Under the pieces are notes generated by a model, which was not told the DNA's origin, did not search any database, and was given only the letters and a program-made list of their open reading frames with translations. A stretch of DNA of 64,000 nt from NCBI RefSeq assembly GCF_000003195.3, contig NC_012871.2, forward strand, positions 43,256,434-43,320,433. The letters run 5' to 3'. Below are positions 11,795 through 24,271 of the stretch, piece after piece; the first letter of the stretch is position 1; each line of letters starts with the position of its first letter. A program made the position numbers and the translations under genes. The stretch comes from Sorghum bicolor. Its lineage: Eukaryota > Streptophyta > Magnoliopsida > Poales > Poaceae.

Positions 11795-13018
11795 ATGGCT
11801 GAACATCCGGAGATTGATGATTGTGTCACCGTGGCACAATTCGATGAGATGAAACAAAGCATGGAGACGCTAACAAACAATGTTCAAGCACTCATGAACC
11901 GGTTGCAAATTTATCCTCATGATAATGCAAATGGCAGTCACCATGAAGATGAAGTTGAAGAAAGTGAAGGAGAAGCTGCTCGTCGTGCAAGGGAACGGCG
12001 TAGAGAGCGAGCTGCTGCCAATGCAAGAAGACCTCCTTTTCCACGACGTGATCATGGTGGTAGAGGTGCTGGTCATGGACATGGGAGAGGTATTGGATTG
12101 GAAGAAAGTGAAACTGAGGAAGAGGATGAAGAAGAAGAGGATGAACAGCCCCATTATGATGATCGTCGTCACCGAAGAAATCGTAGGCGTAATCAGCACA
12201 ATGAAGAGAGGTTTGGCAAGTTAAAATTCACCATGCCCCAGTTTGAAGGAGGATCTGATCCTGAAGCATATCTTACATGGGAGTTGAAGGTGGATAAAGT
12301 TTTTCGTGTGCATAATTATTCTGAGAGAAAGAAGGTTGCCATGGCTGCTCTTGAGTTCGATGGGTATGCTCTAATCTGGTGGGAGCAAATGTTGAATGAA
12401 AGAGAAGAAGCTGGTCAAGGTGATGTTCGTTCATGGGCTGAAATGAAGAGAGAATTGAGAGCAAGATTTGTCCCCAAACATTATCGCCGTGATTTATTTG
12501 ACAAGCTACAGAATCTGAAGCAAGGAAGCCTCAGTGTTGATGAGTATTATAAAGAGATGGAGAAGGCGATGATTAGAGCCAATGTAATTGAAGATGAAGA
12601 GCAAACAGTTGCAAGATTTATGTCAGGGCTGCATCGGAATATTCAGCGCATTGTTGAATTTCAGCAATATCGTAATCTTGTTGAATTGGTGCATCAAGCT
12701 AGCAAAGTTGAGCGGCAATTGCAGCAGGATATGAAGTCCACTAGAGGAGTATCTTTCAGCACAAAGAGTGCAGCAAGTGGAAGTAAATTTGCACCCAAAG
12801 GAAGTGGAAGTAAAGGTACATTTTCCAGCTCAAACGGTGGTGCACGATCTAGCAACCTTGGTTCTTCTAGTAGCAAAGAGTTGGCTGCTCAAAATGAGAA
12901 ATTCAAATCAGCAAACTCAGTGGGTTCTTCAGCAAGAGTAGTAGAATTCAGTGCTTCAAGTGTGGTGGTCGTGGTCATGTTGCAAGAGAGTGTCCAAACG
13001 CTAGAACCATCATTGTGA
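11795..13018 (+). pseudogene. gag: gag of CRM-like copy 1
   Basis: Encodes the capsid protein that forms the virus-like particle. The ATG at 11795 gives MAEHPEIDDCVT; open frame upstream of it lacks a better ATG. Next come a charged region (Glu-rich, then Arg/His/Gly-rich, then a second acidic run), the capsid core ([40 protein letters not shown]) and a Ser-rich linker. A one-base deletion near 12927, relative to copy 3, shifts the frame just before the CCHC zinc knuckle, so the knuckle is read out of frame and the ORF ends at 13018. Copies 2-4 retain the knuckle [15 protein letters not shown]. Confidence 0.85.
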
Positions 13019-14771
13019 ATGATCAAGGGGAGTATGAATCTGCTAGTGAGGAAGAACAAGAAGATAGTGGAAGTGAGAGTAATCTTGAGAAGGACATCTC
13101 TGAATTTGAATCTGGTGCTGCTCTTGTTGTAACTCAGATTTTGAGTGTACAAATGAGTGATGCTGAAAATGGACAGCGGCACAATCTTTTTCAGACTAGA
13201 GCTAAAGTGCAAAATAAGGTTGTCAAAGTGATCATTGATGGTGGCAGTTGCCACAATCTTGCAAGCAAAGAAATGGTTGAAAAGCTTGGGTTGAAGCTGC
13301 TGAAACATCCCCATCCATATCATGTGCAATGGCTTAATAATTCAGGTACTATTAAGATTGCACAAAGAGTGAAAGTTCCATTCAAGATTGGTGAATATAT
13401 TGACACTATAGAGTGTGATGTGGCGCCTATGACAGTGTGCCACATGCTGTTGGGAAGACCATGGCAATATGATCGATCGTCTCTACATTGTGGTAGAACC
13501 AATCAATACACCATCAAGTGGAAGAACAAGGAGTTGATTCTTAAACCCATGACACCGCAGCAAATCCTAGCTGAGCACTTGCAAAAGAGCTCCGAAGTGA
13601 GGAATGAGAGTGCAAAAGAAAGAGAGAAAAATAATTTGAGTGCCCTCCACAAATCAGTGAGTGAGAGCCACAAGCCAAACATGAGAGATGACAGAAAAAG
13701 AGAGGGAGAGAACTTCGTGATGATAGCCACCAAATCTGAAATGAGAGATGTGAGGAAAAACCCAGATCAAGTACTATTTGTACTTGTGTGCAAGGACACA
13801 TTGCTTTCAGCTAATGACTTAACATCTGTCCCTAGTGTTGTTGCACATGTTTTGCAGGACTATGATGATGTTTTCCAAAGGAAACACCTGCTGGACTTCC
13901 TCCTTTGCGCGGTATCGAACATCAAATTGATCTCATCCCTGGAGCTGCACTTCCAAACCGTCCGGCGTACCGCACCAATCCGGAAGAAACCAAGGAGATT
14001 CAAAGGCAAGTACAAGAACTTTTAGATAAAGGATATGTGCGAGAAAGTTTAAGTCCTTGTGCTGTTCCTGTGATTTTGGTGCCAAAGAAAGATGGTTCTT
14101 GGAGGATGTGTGTAGATTGTATTGCCATAAACAACATCACCGTTCGTTATCGTCATCCTATTCCTAGGCTAGATGATATGCTTGATGAATTGAGTGGTTC
14201 TATGATGTTTTCTAAAATTGATTTGAGAAGTGGTTACCATCAAATTAGAATGAAGATTGGAGATGAATGGAAAACTGCTTTTAAAACAAAGTTTGGGTTG
14301 TATGAATGGTTAGTTATGCCTTTTGGTTTGACCAATACCCCTAGTACGTTCATGAGATTGATGAACCATGTCTTGCGAGCATTCATTGGAAAGTTTGTTG
14401 TTGTTTACTTTGATGATATTCTAATTTACAGCAAGACATTGGAGGAACATGTTGATCATATTAAGCAAGTTTTGGATGTGCTAAGAAAAGAAAAATTATT
14501 TGCTAACCTTGAGCAGTGCACATTTTGTACAGATCAGGTTGTGTTTCTTGGTTTTGTTGTTTCAGGTTCAGGAATTCAGGTTGATGAATCAAAGGTGAAA
14601 GCAATCAAGGATTGGCCAACTCCTGAAAATGTGAGTCAGCTGAGAAGTTTTCATGGACTTGCTGGTTTTTACAGGAGATTTGTGAGAGATTTCAGCACTG
14701 CTCCGTTGAATGAGTTAACAAAGAAAGGTGTTGTCTTCCAATGGGGTGAACCACAAGAGAGAGCATTCTAA
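13015..14771 (+). pseudogene. pol: Protease and reverse transcriptase of CRM-like copy 1
   Basis: Downstream of the gag frameshift the frame reopens: acidic linker, retropepsin with [13 protein letters not shown] (D-G-G in place of the commoner D-S/T-G) and [12 protein letters not shown], then a linker. A second one-base deletion near 13876 shifts the frame again before RT. RT shows [39 protein letters not shown] and YFDDILIYS (about 14408-14434). Six bases are missing near 14699 relative to copies 2-4. The segment ends at a TAA (14769) where copies 2-4 have CAA. A non-functional polyprotein in at least three frames. Confidence 0.85.
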
Positions 14772-14774
14772 GAA

Positions 14775-16176
14775 TTGAAGAAGAGGCTATCCGAAGCCCC
14801 CTTGTTGGTGTTACCGGATTTCACTAAAACCTTTGAGGTTGAATGTGATGCAAGTGGGATCGGAATCGGTGGTGTCCTAATGCAAAATGGACAGCCGGTT
14901 GCATACTTCAGTGAAAAGTTAGGAGGTGCGCAACTGAACTACTCGGTGTATGACAAAGAATTGTATGCTTTGGTAAGAGCTCTTGAGACTTGGCAACATT
15001 ATTTATGGCCAAAAGAATTTGTTATTCATTCAGATCATGAGGCTTTGAAATATTTAAAGGGGCAAGCAAAACTGAATCGTAGACATGCCAAATGGGTTGA
15101 ATTCATTGAAACTTTTCCATATGTTGTGGAATATAAGAAAGGTAAAGAAAACATTGTTGCTGATGCTTTGTCACGTAAAAATGTTTTGTTGAATCAACTA
15201 GATGTCAAGGTGCCAGGACTTGAAAGCATAAAAGAATTGTACCCTACTGATCATGAATTTTCAAAACCATTTGCAAACTGTACAACTGGAAAAGGGTGGG
15301 AAAAATATCATATACATGATGGATTTTTGTTTCGAGCTAACAAATTGTGTGTACCCCACTGCTCTGTTAGGATTTTGTTGCTACAAGAAACACATGCAGG
15401 TGGATTGATGGGTCACTTTGGATGGAGAAAGACATATGAGATGCTAGCTGATCACTTCTACTGGCCAAAGATGAGAAGAGATGTCCAACGACTTGTTCAA
15501 AGATGCATCACATGTCACAAAGCTAAGTCAAAACTGAACCCTCATGGATTATATACTCCCTTGCCTGTTCCTAGTACCCCTTGGGAAGATATTAGCATGG
15601 ATTTTGTTTTGGGTTTACCTAGGACAAAGAGGGGAATGGATTCAATTTTTGTTGTTGTTGATCGGTTCTCTAAAATGACACATTTTATACCTTGTCATAA
15701 AAGCGATGATGCTTCCCACATAGCCTCTCTATTTTTCAGGGATATTGTAAGATTACACGGCGTGCCCAAAACGATTGTTTCAGACCGTGACACCAAGTTC
15801 TTGAGCTACTTTTGGAAGACATTGTGGGCAATGCTTGGAACAAGGCTGCTGTTTTCCACCACTTGTCATCCTCAAACGGATGGACAAACTGAAGTTGTGA
15901 ATAGAACACTTTCTATGCTGCTATGAGCCTTGATAAAGAAGAACCTGAAGGAGTGGGAAGAGTGCTTGCCACGTGTGGAATTCGCTTACAACAGGGCAGT
16001 ACATTCTACAACTAATATGTGTCCTTTTGAAGTTGTGTATGGATTCAAACCCCTTGCTCCGATCGATTTGTTGCCTCTACCATTGCAGGAAAGGATTAAC
16101 ATGGAAGCTTCCAAGCATGCATCATATGTCAAGAAGATTCAGAGTCGAGGTCGACTCCTTTTCAAGAGGGGGAGGA
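14775..16176 (+). pseudogene. pol: RNase H and integrase of CRM-like copy 1
   Basis: RNase H begins [16 protein letters not shown] and includes DKELYALV and [10 protein letters not shown]. Integrase follows: zinc finger with [19 protein letters not shown] and CITCHKAKS, then the D,D,E core ([33 protein letters not shown]). A TGA at 15925 replaces the CGA of copies 2-4. After KHASYVKKI the integrase C-terminal region is lost by a deletion of about 290 bp, and the frame resumes at the RSTPFQ-type CR motif just before the polypurine tract. The ORF continues into antisense copy 2 sequence to 16337, which is meaningless. Confidence 0.85.
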
Positions 16177-16202
16177 TGATGAGGCCATCCCAACCAAGCA
16201 TG

Positions 16203-18542
16203 ATCTTCAGGAAGCTCAATCTTGTAGGCATTATCATTGATCCTGGACAGCACTCTGAATGGACCATCTCCCCGTGGCATCAACTTGGATTTACGCTTCT
16301 CAGGAAAACGGTCTTTGCGAAGATGTACCCACACTAAATCTCCGGGCTCAAATATCACCTTCTTGCGATGTTTGTTTGCCCAATCAGCATAGTACTTGGA
16401 CCTTCTTTCGATTGCTTCTTTGGTCTTCTCATGAATCTTCTTGACATATGATGCACGCTTGGAAGCTTCTATGTTAATCCTTTGCTGCAATGGTAGAGGC
16501 AACAAATCGATCGGAGCAAGGGGTTTGAATCCATACACAACTTCAAAAGGACACATATTAGTTGTAGAATGTACTGCCGTGTTGTAAGCGAATTCCACAT
16601 GTGGCAAGCACTCTTCCCACTCCTTCAGGTTCTTCTTTATCAAGGCTCGTAGCAGCATAGAAAGTGTTCTATTCACAACTTCAGTTTGTCCATCCGTTTG
16701 AGGATGACAAGTGGTGGAAAACAGCAGCCTTGTTCCAAGCTTTGCCCACAATGTCTTCCAAAAGTAGCTCAAGAACTTGGTGTCACGGTCTGAAACAATC
16801 GTTTTGGGCACGCCGTGTAATCTTACAATATCCCTGAAAAATAGAGAGGCTATGTGGGAAGCATCATCGCTTTTATGACAAGGTATAAAATGTGCCATTT
16901 TAGAGAACCGATCAACAACAACAAAAATTGAATCCATTCCCCTCTTTGTCCTAGGTAAACCCAAAACAAAATCCATGCTAATATCTTCCCAAGGGGTACC
17001 AGGAACAGGCAAGGGAGTATATAATCCATGAGGGTTCAGTTTTGACTTAGCTTTGTAACATGTGATGCATATTTGAACAAGTCGTTGGACATCTCTTCTC
17101 ATCTTTGGCCAGTAGAAGTGATCAGCTAGCATCTCATATGTCTTTCTCCATCCAAAGTGACCCATCAATCCACCTGCATGTGTTTCCTGTAGCAACAAAA
17201 TCCTAACAGAGCAGTGGGGTACACACAATTTGTTAGCTCGAAACAAAAATCCATCATGTATATGATATTTTTCCCACCCTTTTCCAGTTGTACAGTTTGC
17301 AAATGGTTCTGAAAATTCATGATCAGTAGGGTACAATTCTTTTATGCTTTCAAGTCCTGGAACCTTGACATCTAGTTGATTCAACAAAACATTTTTACGT
17401 GACAAAGCATCAGCAACAATGTTTTCTTTACCTTTCTTATATTTCACAACATATGGAAAAGTTTCAATGAATTCAACCCATTTGGCATGTCTACGATTCA
17501 GTTTTGCTTGCCCCTTTAAATATTTCAAAGCCTCATGATCTGAATGAATAACAAATTCTTTTGGCCATAAATAATGTTGCCAAGTCTCAAGAGCTCTTAC
17601 CAAAGCATACAATTCTTTGTCATACACCGAGTAGTTCAGTTGCGCACCTCCTAACTTTTCACTGACGTATGCAACCGGCTGTCCATTTTGCATTAGGACA
17701 CCACCGATTCCGATCCCACTTGCATCACATTCAACCTCAAAGGTTTTAGTGAAATCCGGTAACACCAACAAGGGGGCTTCGGATAGCTTCTTCTTCAATT
17801 CTTGGAATGCTCTCTCTTGTGGTTCACCCCATTGGAAGGCAACACCTTTCTTTGTTAACTCATTCAACGGAGCAGCTATGGTGCTGAAATCTCTCACAAA
17901 TCTCCTGTAAAAACCAGCAAGTCCATGAAAACTTCTCACCTGACTCACATTTTTAGTAGTTGGCCAATCCTTGAATGCTTTCACCTTTGATTCATCAACC
18001 TGAATTCCTGAACCTGAAACAACAAAACCAAGAAACACAACCTGATCTGTACAAAATGTGCACTGCTCAAGGTTAGCAAATAATTTTTCTTTTCTTAGCA
18101 CATCCAAAACTTGCTTAATATGATCAACATGTTTCTCCAATGTCTTGCTGTAAATTAGAATATCATCAAAGTAAACAACAACAAACTTTCCAATGAATGC
18201 TCGCAAGACATGGTTCATCAATCTCATGAACGTACTAGGGGCATTGGTCAAACCAAAAGGCATAACTAACCATTGATACAGCCCAAACTTTGTTTTAAAA
18301 GCAGTTTTCCATTCATCTCCAATCTTCATTCTAATTTGATGGTAACCACTTCTCAAATCAATTTTAGAAAACATCATAGAACCACTCAATTCATCAAGCA
18401 TATCATCTAGCCTAGGAATAGGATGACGATAACGAACGGTGATGTTGTTTATGGCTCTACAATCTACACACATCCTCCAAGAACCATCTTTCTTTGGCAC
18501 CAAAATCACAGGAACAGCACAAGGACTTAAACTTTCTCGCAC
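16203..18542 (-). pseudogene. pol: RT, RNase H and integrase of CRM-like copy 2
   Basis: The longest uninterrupted RT-RNase H-integrase block among copies 1-3. Reading leftwards: RT ([35 protein letters not shown] near 18160-18190), RNase H ([12 protein letters not shown]), integrase zinc finger ([20 protein letters not shown]), core ([28 protein letters not shown]) and most of the C-terminal domain ([33 protein letters not shown]). The frame then crosses the copy 1/copy 2 join and ends in antisense copy 1 at 16122, so the last 27 residues or so are not element protein. The zinc finger has Tyr (ITCYK) where other copies have His. Confidence 0.85.
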
Positions 18543-18553
18543 ATATCCTTTAT

Positions 18554-20785
18554 CTAAAAGTTCTTGTACTTGCCTTTGAATCTCCTGGTTTCTTCCGGAT
18601 TGGTGCGGTACGCCGGACGGTTTGGAAGTGCAGCTCCAGGGATGGGATCAATTTGATGTTCGATACCGCGCAAAGGAGGAAGTCCAGCAGGTGTTTCCTT
18701 TGGAAAAACATCATCATAGTCCTGCAAAACATGTGCAACAACACTAGGGACAGATGTTAAGTCATTAGCTGAAAGCAATGTGTCCTTGGACACAAGTACA
18801 AATAGTACTTTATCTGGGTTTTTCCTCACATCTCTCATTTCAGATTTGGTGGCTATCATCACGAAGTTCTCTCCCTCTCTTTTTCTGTCATCTCTCATGT
18901 TTGGCTTGTGGCTCTCACTCACTGATTTGTGGAGGGCACTCAAATTATTTTTCTCTCTTTCTTTTGCACTCTCATTCCTCACTTCGGAGCTCTTTTGCAA
19001 GTGCTCAGCTAGGATTTGCTGCGGTGTCATGGGTTTAAGAATCAACTCCTTGTTCTTCCACTTGATGGTGTATTGATTGGTTCTACCACAATGTAGAGAC
19101 GATCGATCATATTGCCATGGTCTTCCCAACAGCATGTGGCACACTGTCATAGGCGCCACATCACACTCTACAGTGTCAATATATTCACCAATCTTGAATG
19201 GAACTTTCACTCTTTGTGCAATCTTAATAGAACCTGAATTATTAAGCCATTGCACATGATATGGATGGGGATGTTTCAGAAGCTTCAACCCAAGCTTTTC
19301 AACCATTTCTTTGCTTGCAAGATTGTGGCAACTGCCACCATCAATGATCACTTTGACAACCTTATCTTGCACTTTAGCTCTAGTCTGAAAAAGATTGTGC
19401 CGCTGTCCGTTTTCAGCATCACTCATTTGTACACTCAAAATCTGAGTTACAACAAGAGCAGCACCAGATTCAAATTCACAGATGTCCTTCTCAAGATTAC
19501 TCTCACTTCCACTATCTTCTTGTTCTTCCTCACTAGCAGATTCATACTCCCCTTGATCATTCACAATGATGGTTCTAGCGTTTGGACACTCTCTTGCAAC
19601 ATGACCACGACCACCACACTTGAAGCACTGAATTCCACTACTCTTGCTGGAAGAACCCACTGAGATTGCTGATTTGAATTTCTCATTTTGAGCAGCCAAC
19701 TCTTTGCTACTAGAAGAACCAAGGTTGCGAGATCGTGCACCACCGTTTGAGCTGGAAAATATACCTTTACTTCCACTTCCTTTGGGTGCAAATTTACTTC
19801 CACTTGCTGTACTTTTTGTGCTGAAAGATACTCCTCTAGTGGACTTCATATCCTGCTGCAATTGCCGCTTAGCTTTGCTAGCTTGATGCACCAATTCAAC
19901 AAGATTACGATATTGCTGAAATTCAACAATGCGCTGAATATTCCGATGCAGCCCTGACATAAATCTTGCAATTGTTTGCTCTTCATCTTCAATTACATTG
20001 GCTCTAATCATCGCCTTCTCCATCTCTTTATAATACTCATCAACACTGAGGCTTCCTTGCTTCAGATTCTGTATCTTGTCAAATAAATCACGGCGATAAT
20101 GTTTGGGGACAAATCTTGCTCTCAATTCTCTCTTCATTTCAGCCCATGAACGAACATCACCTTGACCAGCTTCTTCTCTTTCATTCAACATTTGCTCCCA
20201 CCAGATTAGAGCATACCCATCGAACTCAAGAGCAGCCATGGCAACCTTCTTTCTCTTAGAATAATTATGCACACGAAAAACTTTATCCACCTTCAACTCC
20301 CATGTAAGATATGCTTCAGGATCAGATCCTCCTTCAAACTGGGGCATGGTGAATTTTAACTTGCCAAACCTCTCTTCATTGTGCTGATTACGCCTACGAT
20401 TTCTTCGGTGACGACGATCATCATAATTGGGCTGTTCATCCTCTTCTTCTTCATCCTCTTCCTCAGTTTCACTTTCTTCCAATCCAATACCTCTCCCATG
20501 TCCATGACCAGCACCTCTACCACCATGATCACGTCGTGGAAAAGGAGGTCTTCTTGCATTGGCAGCAGCTCACTCTCTACGCCGTTCCCTTGCACGACGA
20601 GCAGCTTCTCCTTCACTTTCTTCAACTTCATCTTCATGGTGACTGCCATTTGCATTATCATGAGGATAAATTTGCAACCAGTTCATGAGTGCTTGAACAT
20701 TGTTTGTTAGCGTCTCCATGCTTTGTTTCATCTCATCGAATTGTGCCATGGTGACACAATCATCAATCTCCGGATGTTCATCCAT
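18554..20785 (-). pseudogene. gag-pol: gag and protease of CRM-like copy 2
   Basis: ATG at 20785 (MDEHPEIDDCVT). A TGA at about 20570 replaces the Arg codon CGA of copy 1 (RERRRE|R). The frame then runs open for about 640 codons through the capsid core, CCHC knuckle ([15 protein letters not shown] near 19600), retropepsin ([13 protein letters not shown]) and linker. A one-base deletion near 18588, shared with copy 3, shifts the frame before RT and ends the ORF in [10 protein letters not shown]. Confidence 0.85.
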
Positions 20786-21706
20786 CTTGCTGTAAAAAAT
20801 TAGTGAAGGCAAAGCAACAATATATATAGAATAGGAAATTATATGTGGAATCTCACAATCTCACCTCTCTTACCAACCGAAGCTCATGTGAGTTCCCTGC
20901 AGATTACAACGGCCAATGCGAGGTGGTAACCAAGAATGATGGTTGGGAGAATCCAAGATTAGTATTTTCCTATGACGGTGGGTTATTTGTGGAGCTTGGT
21001 GGGGATATATTTCACAAGGAATGCAGTCTGAATTCTTGATATTGTAAAGTTAAACCACAATCCAAACTAGAAGTTCAATGCCTAGTGCTGACCACAAGAT
21101 ATGAGTGATGTAAATAGATCAAACACACGCGCAAAGATAATTCAGATTTGATGCAAACAAGGAGTATGCCTAGGATGCAAGTGTTGCAATCAAACCAAAG
21201 CAAAATTTTGCACCAAAGATGGATAATGACTGATTGTGTGTCTTGATATAAAATTCAGAACTTGAGCACATAAATAGAGTGAACTTTCTACTCTTTCTTC
21301 ACAACTTTTCTTCCTCAACTCTCTTTTTTTTCACTTTCCTTTTTTTTGATACCTTTTTTTTATAACTAAGAACAAGAGCAGATATAACACTTACACACAC
21401 TTTTTTTTTGAAACAAGACACAACCGTCAGCGTTCTAACTTGATAGGCTCAAAGTTTACGCGAAGGATGATACCGGTTTCAGATTTTCTTTAGGGATTTG
21501 TAAATATAAAAGAGGCACAAAGGACACACAAAGGATATGATGATCAGCAACTAAACAAAACTCTAATGGACTGAAACTTAACCAAACTCACAAGAAAAAC
21601 AGATTGAAACAAAGGGCTAATGCAATTTTTTATGGCTTTTTGGTGGATAGGACGAACAAGATATATATATGTAGCTAAGGGTAAAAATCCTACCGTGGAA
21701 ACTTGA
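20786..21706 (-). other. Untranslated leader of CRM-like copy 2
   Basis: Noncoding, homologous to 10873-11794 in reverse. It has T-rich runs on the plus strand (about 21320-21410). No genes seen. Confidence 0.7.
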
Positions 21707-21718
21707 GCTTTGATACCA
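21707..21718 (-). promoter_or_regulatory. Primer binding site of CRM-like copy 2
   Basis: TGGTATCAAAGC on the minus strand, two bases inside the LTR end CCTCACCA at 21721. It matches the 3' end of initiator Met tRNA with one change from the usual TGGTATCAGAGC. Confidence 0.8.
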
Positions 21719-21720
21719 GA

Positions 21721-22038
21721 TGGTGAGGTCGTTGTCCCGATCTTCACGACTTAGGATAACTAGCTGAAGATCAGCCGATAACTTGCTGCAAGCAGCGAGG
21801 ATAACTAGTGCAACCTGACGACACGCACAAGGAGCCAACCACCGTCTCTATACGGCAGCCTGAACCAAGGATTCGCCCAACCACACTCTCAAAGAACCAA
21901 CCTACGCAACCTGAACTCGAGGATCAGGAGCACGGATTGGGTGCCGATGACGCGGCCGCTTCTGTAATCTCCACGAAGGAAAACACAAGAGCAAAGGGGT
22001 AGAGATCTCTCTCTGAATTTGTTAGCACACAGCTGAAC
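21721..22038 (-). repeat. Partial 5' LTR of CRM-like copy 2
   Basis: U5-side 318 bp of the LTR only; the U3 and promoter are missing. It stops at the GCTGAAC shared with the gag start of copy 3. Confidence 0.85.
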
Positions 22039-23294
22039 ATCCGGAGATTGATGATTGTGTCACCATGGCACAATTCGATGAGATGAAACAAAGCATGGAG
22101 ACGCTAACAAACAATGTTCAAGCACTCATGAACCGGTTGCAAATTTATCCTCATGATAATGCAAATGGCAGTCACCATGAAGATGAAGTTGAAGAAAGTG
22201 AAGGAGAAGCTGCTCGTCGTGCAAGGGAACGGCGTAGAGAGGGAGCTGCTGCCAATGCAAGAAGACCTCCTTTTCCACGACGTGATCATGGTGGTAGAGG
22301 TGCTGGTCATGGACATGGGAGAGGTATTGGATTGGAAGAAAGTGAAACTGAGGAAGAGGATGAAGAAGAAGAGGATGAACAGCCCCATTATGATGATCGT
22401 CGTCACCGAAGAAATCGTAGGCGTAATCAGCACAATGAAGAGAGGTTTGGCAAGTTAAAATTCACCATGCCCCAGTTTGAAGGAGGATCTGATCCTGAAG
22501 CATATCTTACATGGGAGTTGAAGGTGGATAAAGTTTTTCGTGTGCATAATTATTCTGAGAGAAAGAAGGTTGCCATGGCTGCTCTTGAGTTCGATGGGTA
22601 TGCTCTAATCTGGTGGGAGCAAATGTTGAATGAAAGAGAAGAAGCTGGTCAAGGTGATGTTCGTTCATGGGCTGAAATGAAGAGAGAATTGAGAGCAAGA
22701 TTTGTCCCCAAACATTATCGCCGTGATTTATTTGACAAGCTACAGAATCTAAAGCAAGGAAGCCTTAGTGTTGATGAGTATTATAAAGAGATGGAGAAGG
22801 CGATGATTAGAGCCAATGTAATTGAAGATGAAGAGCAAACAATTGCAAGATTTATGTCAGGGCTGCATCGGAATATTCAGCGCATTGTTGAATTTCAGCA
22901 ATATCGTAATCTTGTTGAATTGGTGCATCAAGCTAGCAAAGCTGAGCGGCAATTGCAGCAGGATATGAAGTCCACTAGAGGAGTATCTTTCAGCACAAAA
23001 AGTACAGCAAGTGGAAGTAAATTTGCACCCAAAGGAAGTGGAAGTAAAGGTACATTTTCCAGCTCAAACGGTGGTGCACGATCTAGCAACCTTGGTTCTT
23101 CTAGTAGCAAAGAGTTGGCTGCTCAAAATGAGAAATTCAAATCAGCAAACTCAGTGGGTTCTTCCAGCAAGAGTAGTGGAATTCAGTGCTTCAAGTGTGG
23201 TGGTCGTGGTCATGTTGCAAGAGAGTGTCCAAACACTAGAACCATCATTGTGAATGATCAAGGGGAGTATGAATCTGCTAGTGAGGAAGAATAA
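22035..23294 (+). pseudogene. gag: gag of CRM-like copy 3, start codon lost
   Basis: Begins in frame at AEHPEIDDCVT without the ATG; the first Met is MAQFDEM at 22065. Complete capsid core and CCHC knuckle [15 protein letters not shown] (about 23190-23235) follow. Stops at TAA (23292-23294) inside the acidic SASEEE stretch, where copy 1 has CAA. This is the best view of the gag-to-knuckle region in the plus-strand copies. Confidence 0.85.
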
Positions 23295-24260
23295 GAAGAT
23301 AGTGGAAGTGAGAGTAATCTTGAGAAGGACATCTGTGAATTTGAATCTGGTGCTGCTCTTGTTGTAACTCAGATTTTGAGTGTACAAATGAGTGATGCTG
23401 AAAATGGACAGCGGCACAATCTTTTTTAGACTAGAGCTAAAGTGCAAGATAAGGTTGTCAAAGTGATCATTGATGGTGGCAGTTGCCACAATCTTGCAAG
23501 CAAAGAAATGGTTGAAAAGCTTGGGTTGAAGCTGCTGAAACATCCCCATCCATATCATGTGCAATGGCTTAATAATTCAGGTTCTATTAAGATTGCACAA
23601 AGAGTGAAAGTTCCATTCAAGATTGGTGAATATATTGACACTGTAGAGTGTGATATGGCGCCTATGACAGTGTGCCACATGCTGTTGGGAAGACCATGGC
23701 AATAGGATCGATCGTCTCTACATTGTGGTAGAACCAATCAATACACCATCAAGTGGAAGAACAAGGAGTTGATTCTTAAACCCATGACACCGTAGCAAAT
23801 CCTAGCTGAGCACTTGCAAAAGAGCTCCGAAGTGAGGAATGAGAGTGCAAAAGAAAGAGAGAAAAATAATTTGAGTGCCCTCCACAAATCAGTGAGTGAG
23901 AGCCACAAGCCAAACATGAGAGATGACAGAAAAAGAGAGGGAGAGAACTTCGTGATGATAGCCACCAAATCTGAAATGAGAGATGTGAGGAAAAACCCAG
24001 ATCAAGTACTATTTGTACTTGTGTCCAAGGACACATTGCTTTCAGCTAATGACTTAACATCTGTCCCTAGTGTTGTTGCACATGTTTTGCAGGACTATGA
24101 TGATGTTTTTCCAAAGGAAACACCTGCTGGACTTCCTCCTTTGCGCGGTATCGAACATCAAATTGATCCCATCCCTGGAGCTGCACTTCCAAACCGTCCG
24201 GCGTACCGCACCAATCCGGAAGAAACCAGGAGATTCAAAGGCAAGTACAAGAACTTTTAG
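23295..24260 (+). pseudogene. pol: Protease region of CRM-like copy 3
   Basis: Retropepsin with [13 protein letters not shown] and [10 protein letters not shown]. Three in-frame stops: TAG near 23428 (CAG in copy 1), TAG at 23703-23705 (TAT in copy 1) and TAG near 23794 (CAG in copy 1). The linker to RT ends at 24260 because of the one-base deletion shared with copy 2 (near 24228). Confidence 0.85.
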
Positions 24261-24271
24261 ATAAAGGATAT

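Larger units (their letters stand above)
9645..16202 (+). mobile_element. CRM-like copy 1 (5' LTR to 26 bp of 3' LTR)
   Basis: Contains a full 5' LTR, primer site, leader, broken gag-pol, polypurine tract (about 16163-16176) and only the first 26 bp or so of the 3' LTR, after which sequence switches to copy 2 in reverse. About 290 bp of the integrase C-terminal region are missing at about 16146; the break shares TCA on both sides. The 3' LTR start reads TGATGAGGCC, as in copy 3, against TGATGAGGAC in the 5' LTRs. Confidence 0.85.
16203..22038 (-). mobile_element. CRM-like copy 2 (integrase C-terminus to partial 5' LTR)
   Basis: Minus-strand copy lacking the 3' LTR, polypurine tract and last part of integrase, and keeping only the U5-side 318 bp of its 5' LTR. 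The join to copy 1 at 16200-16203 lies at a shared CAT/ATG; the join to copy 3 is at GCTGAAC (22032-22038), present in both partners. Confidence 0.85.

Noticed and set aside
11870..12224. Antisense and +1 frame ORFs over the acidic gag region, repeated at 20356-20710 and 22104-22458
   Set aside because: They are shadows of the Glu/Arg-rich gag frame, recur only because gag is repeated, and have no domain.
16122..16202. Extension of copy 2 integrase into a longer C-terminus
   Set aside because: These codons are antisense copy 1 sequence across the join and do not belong to the integrase.
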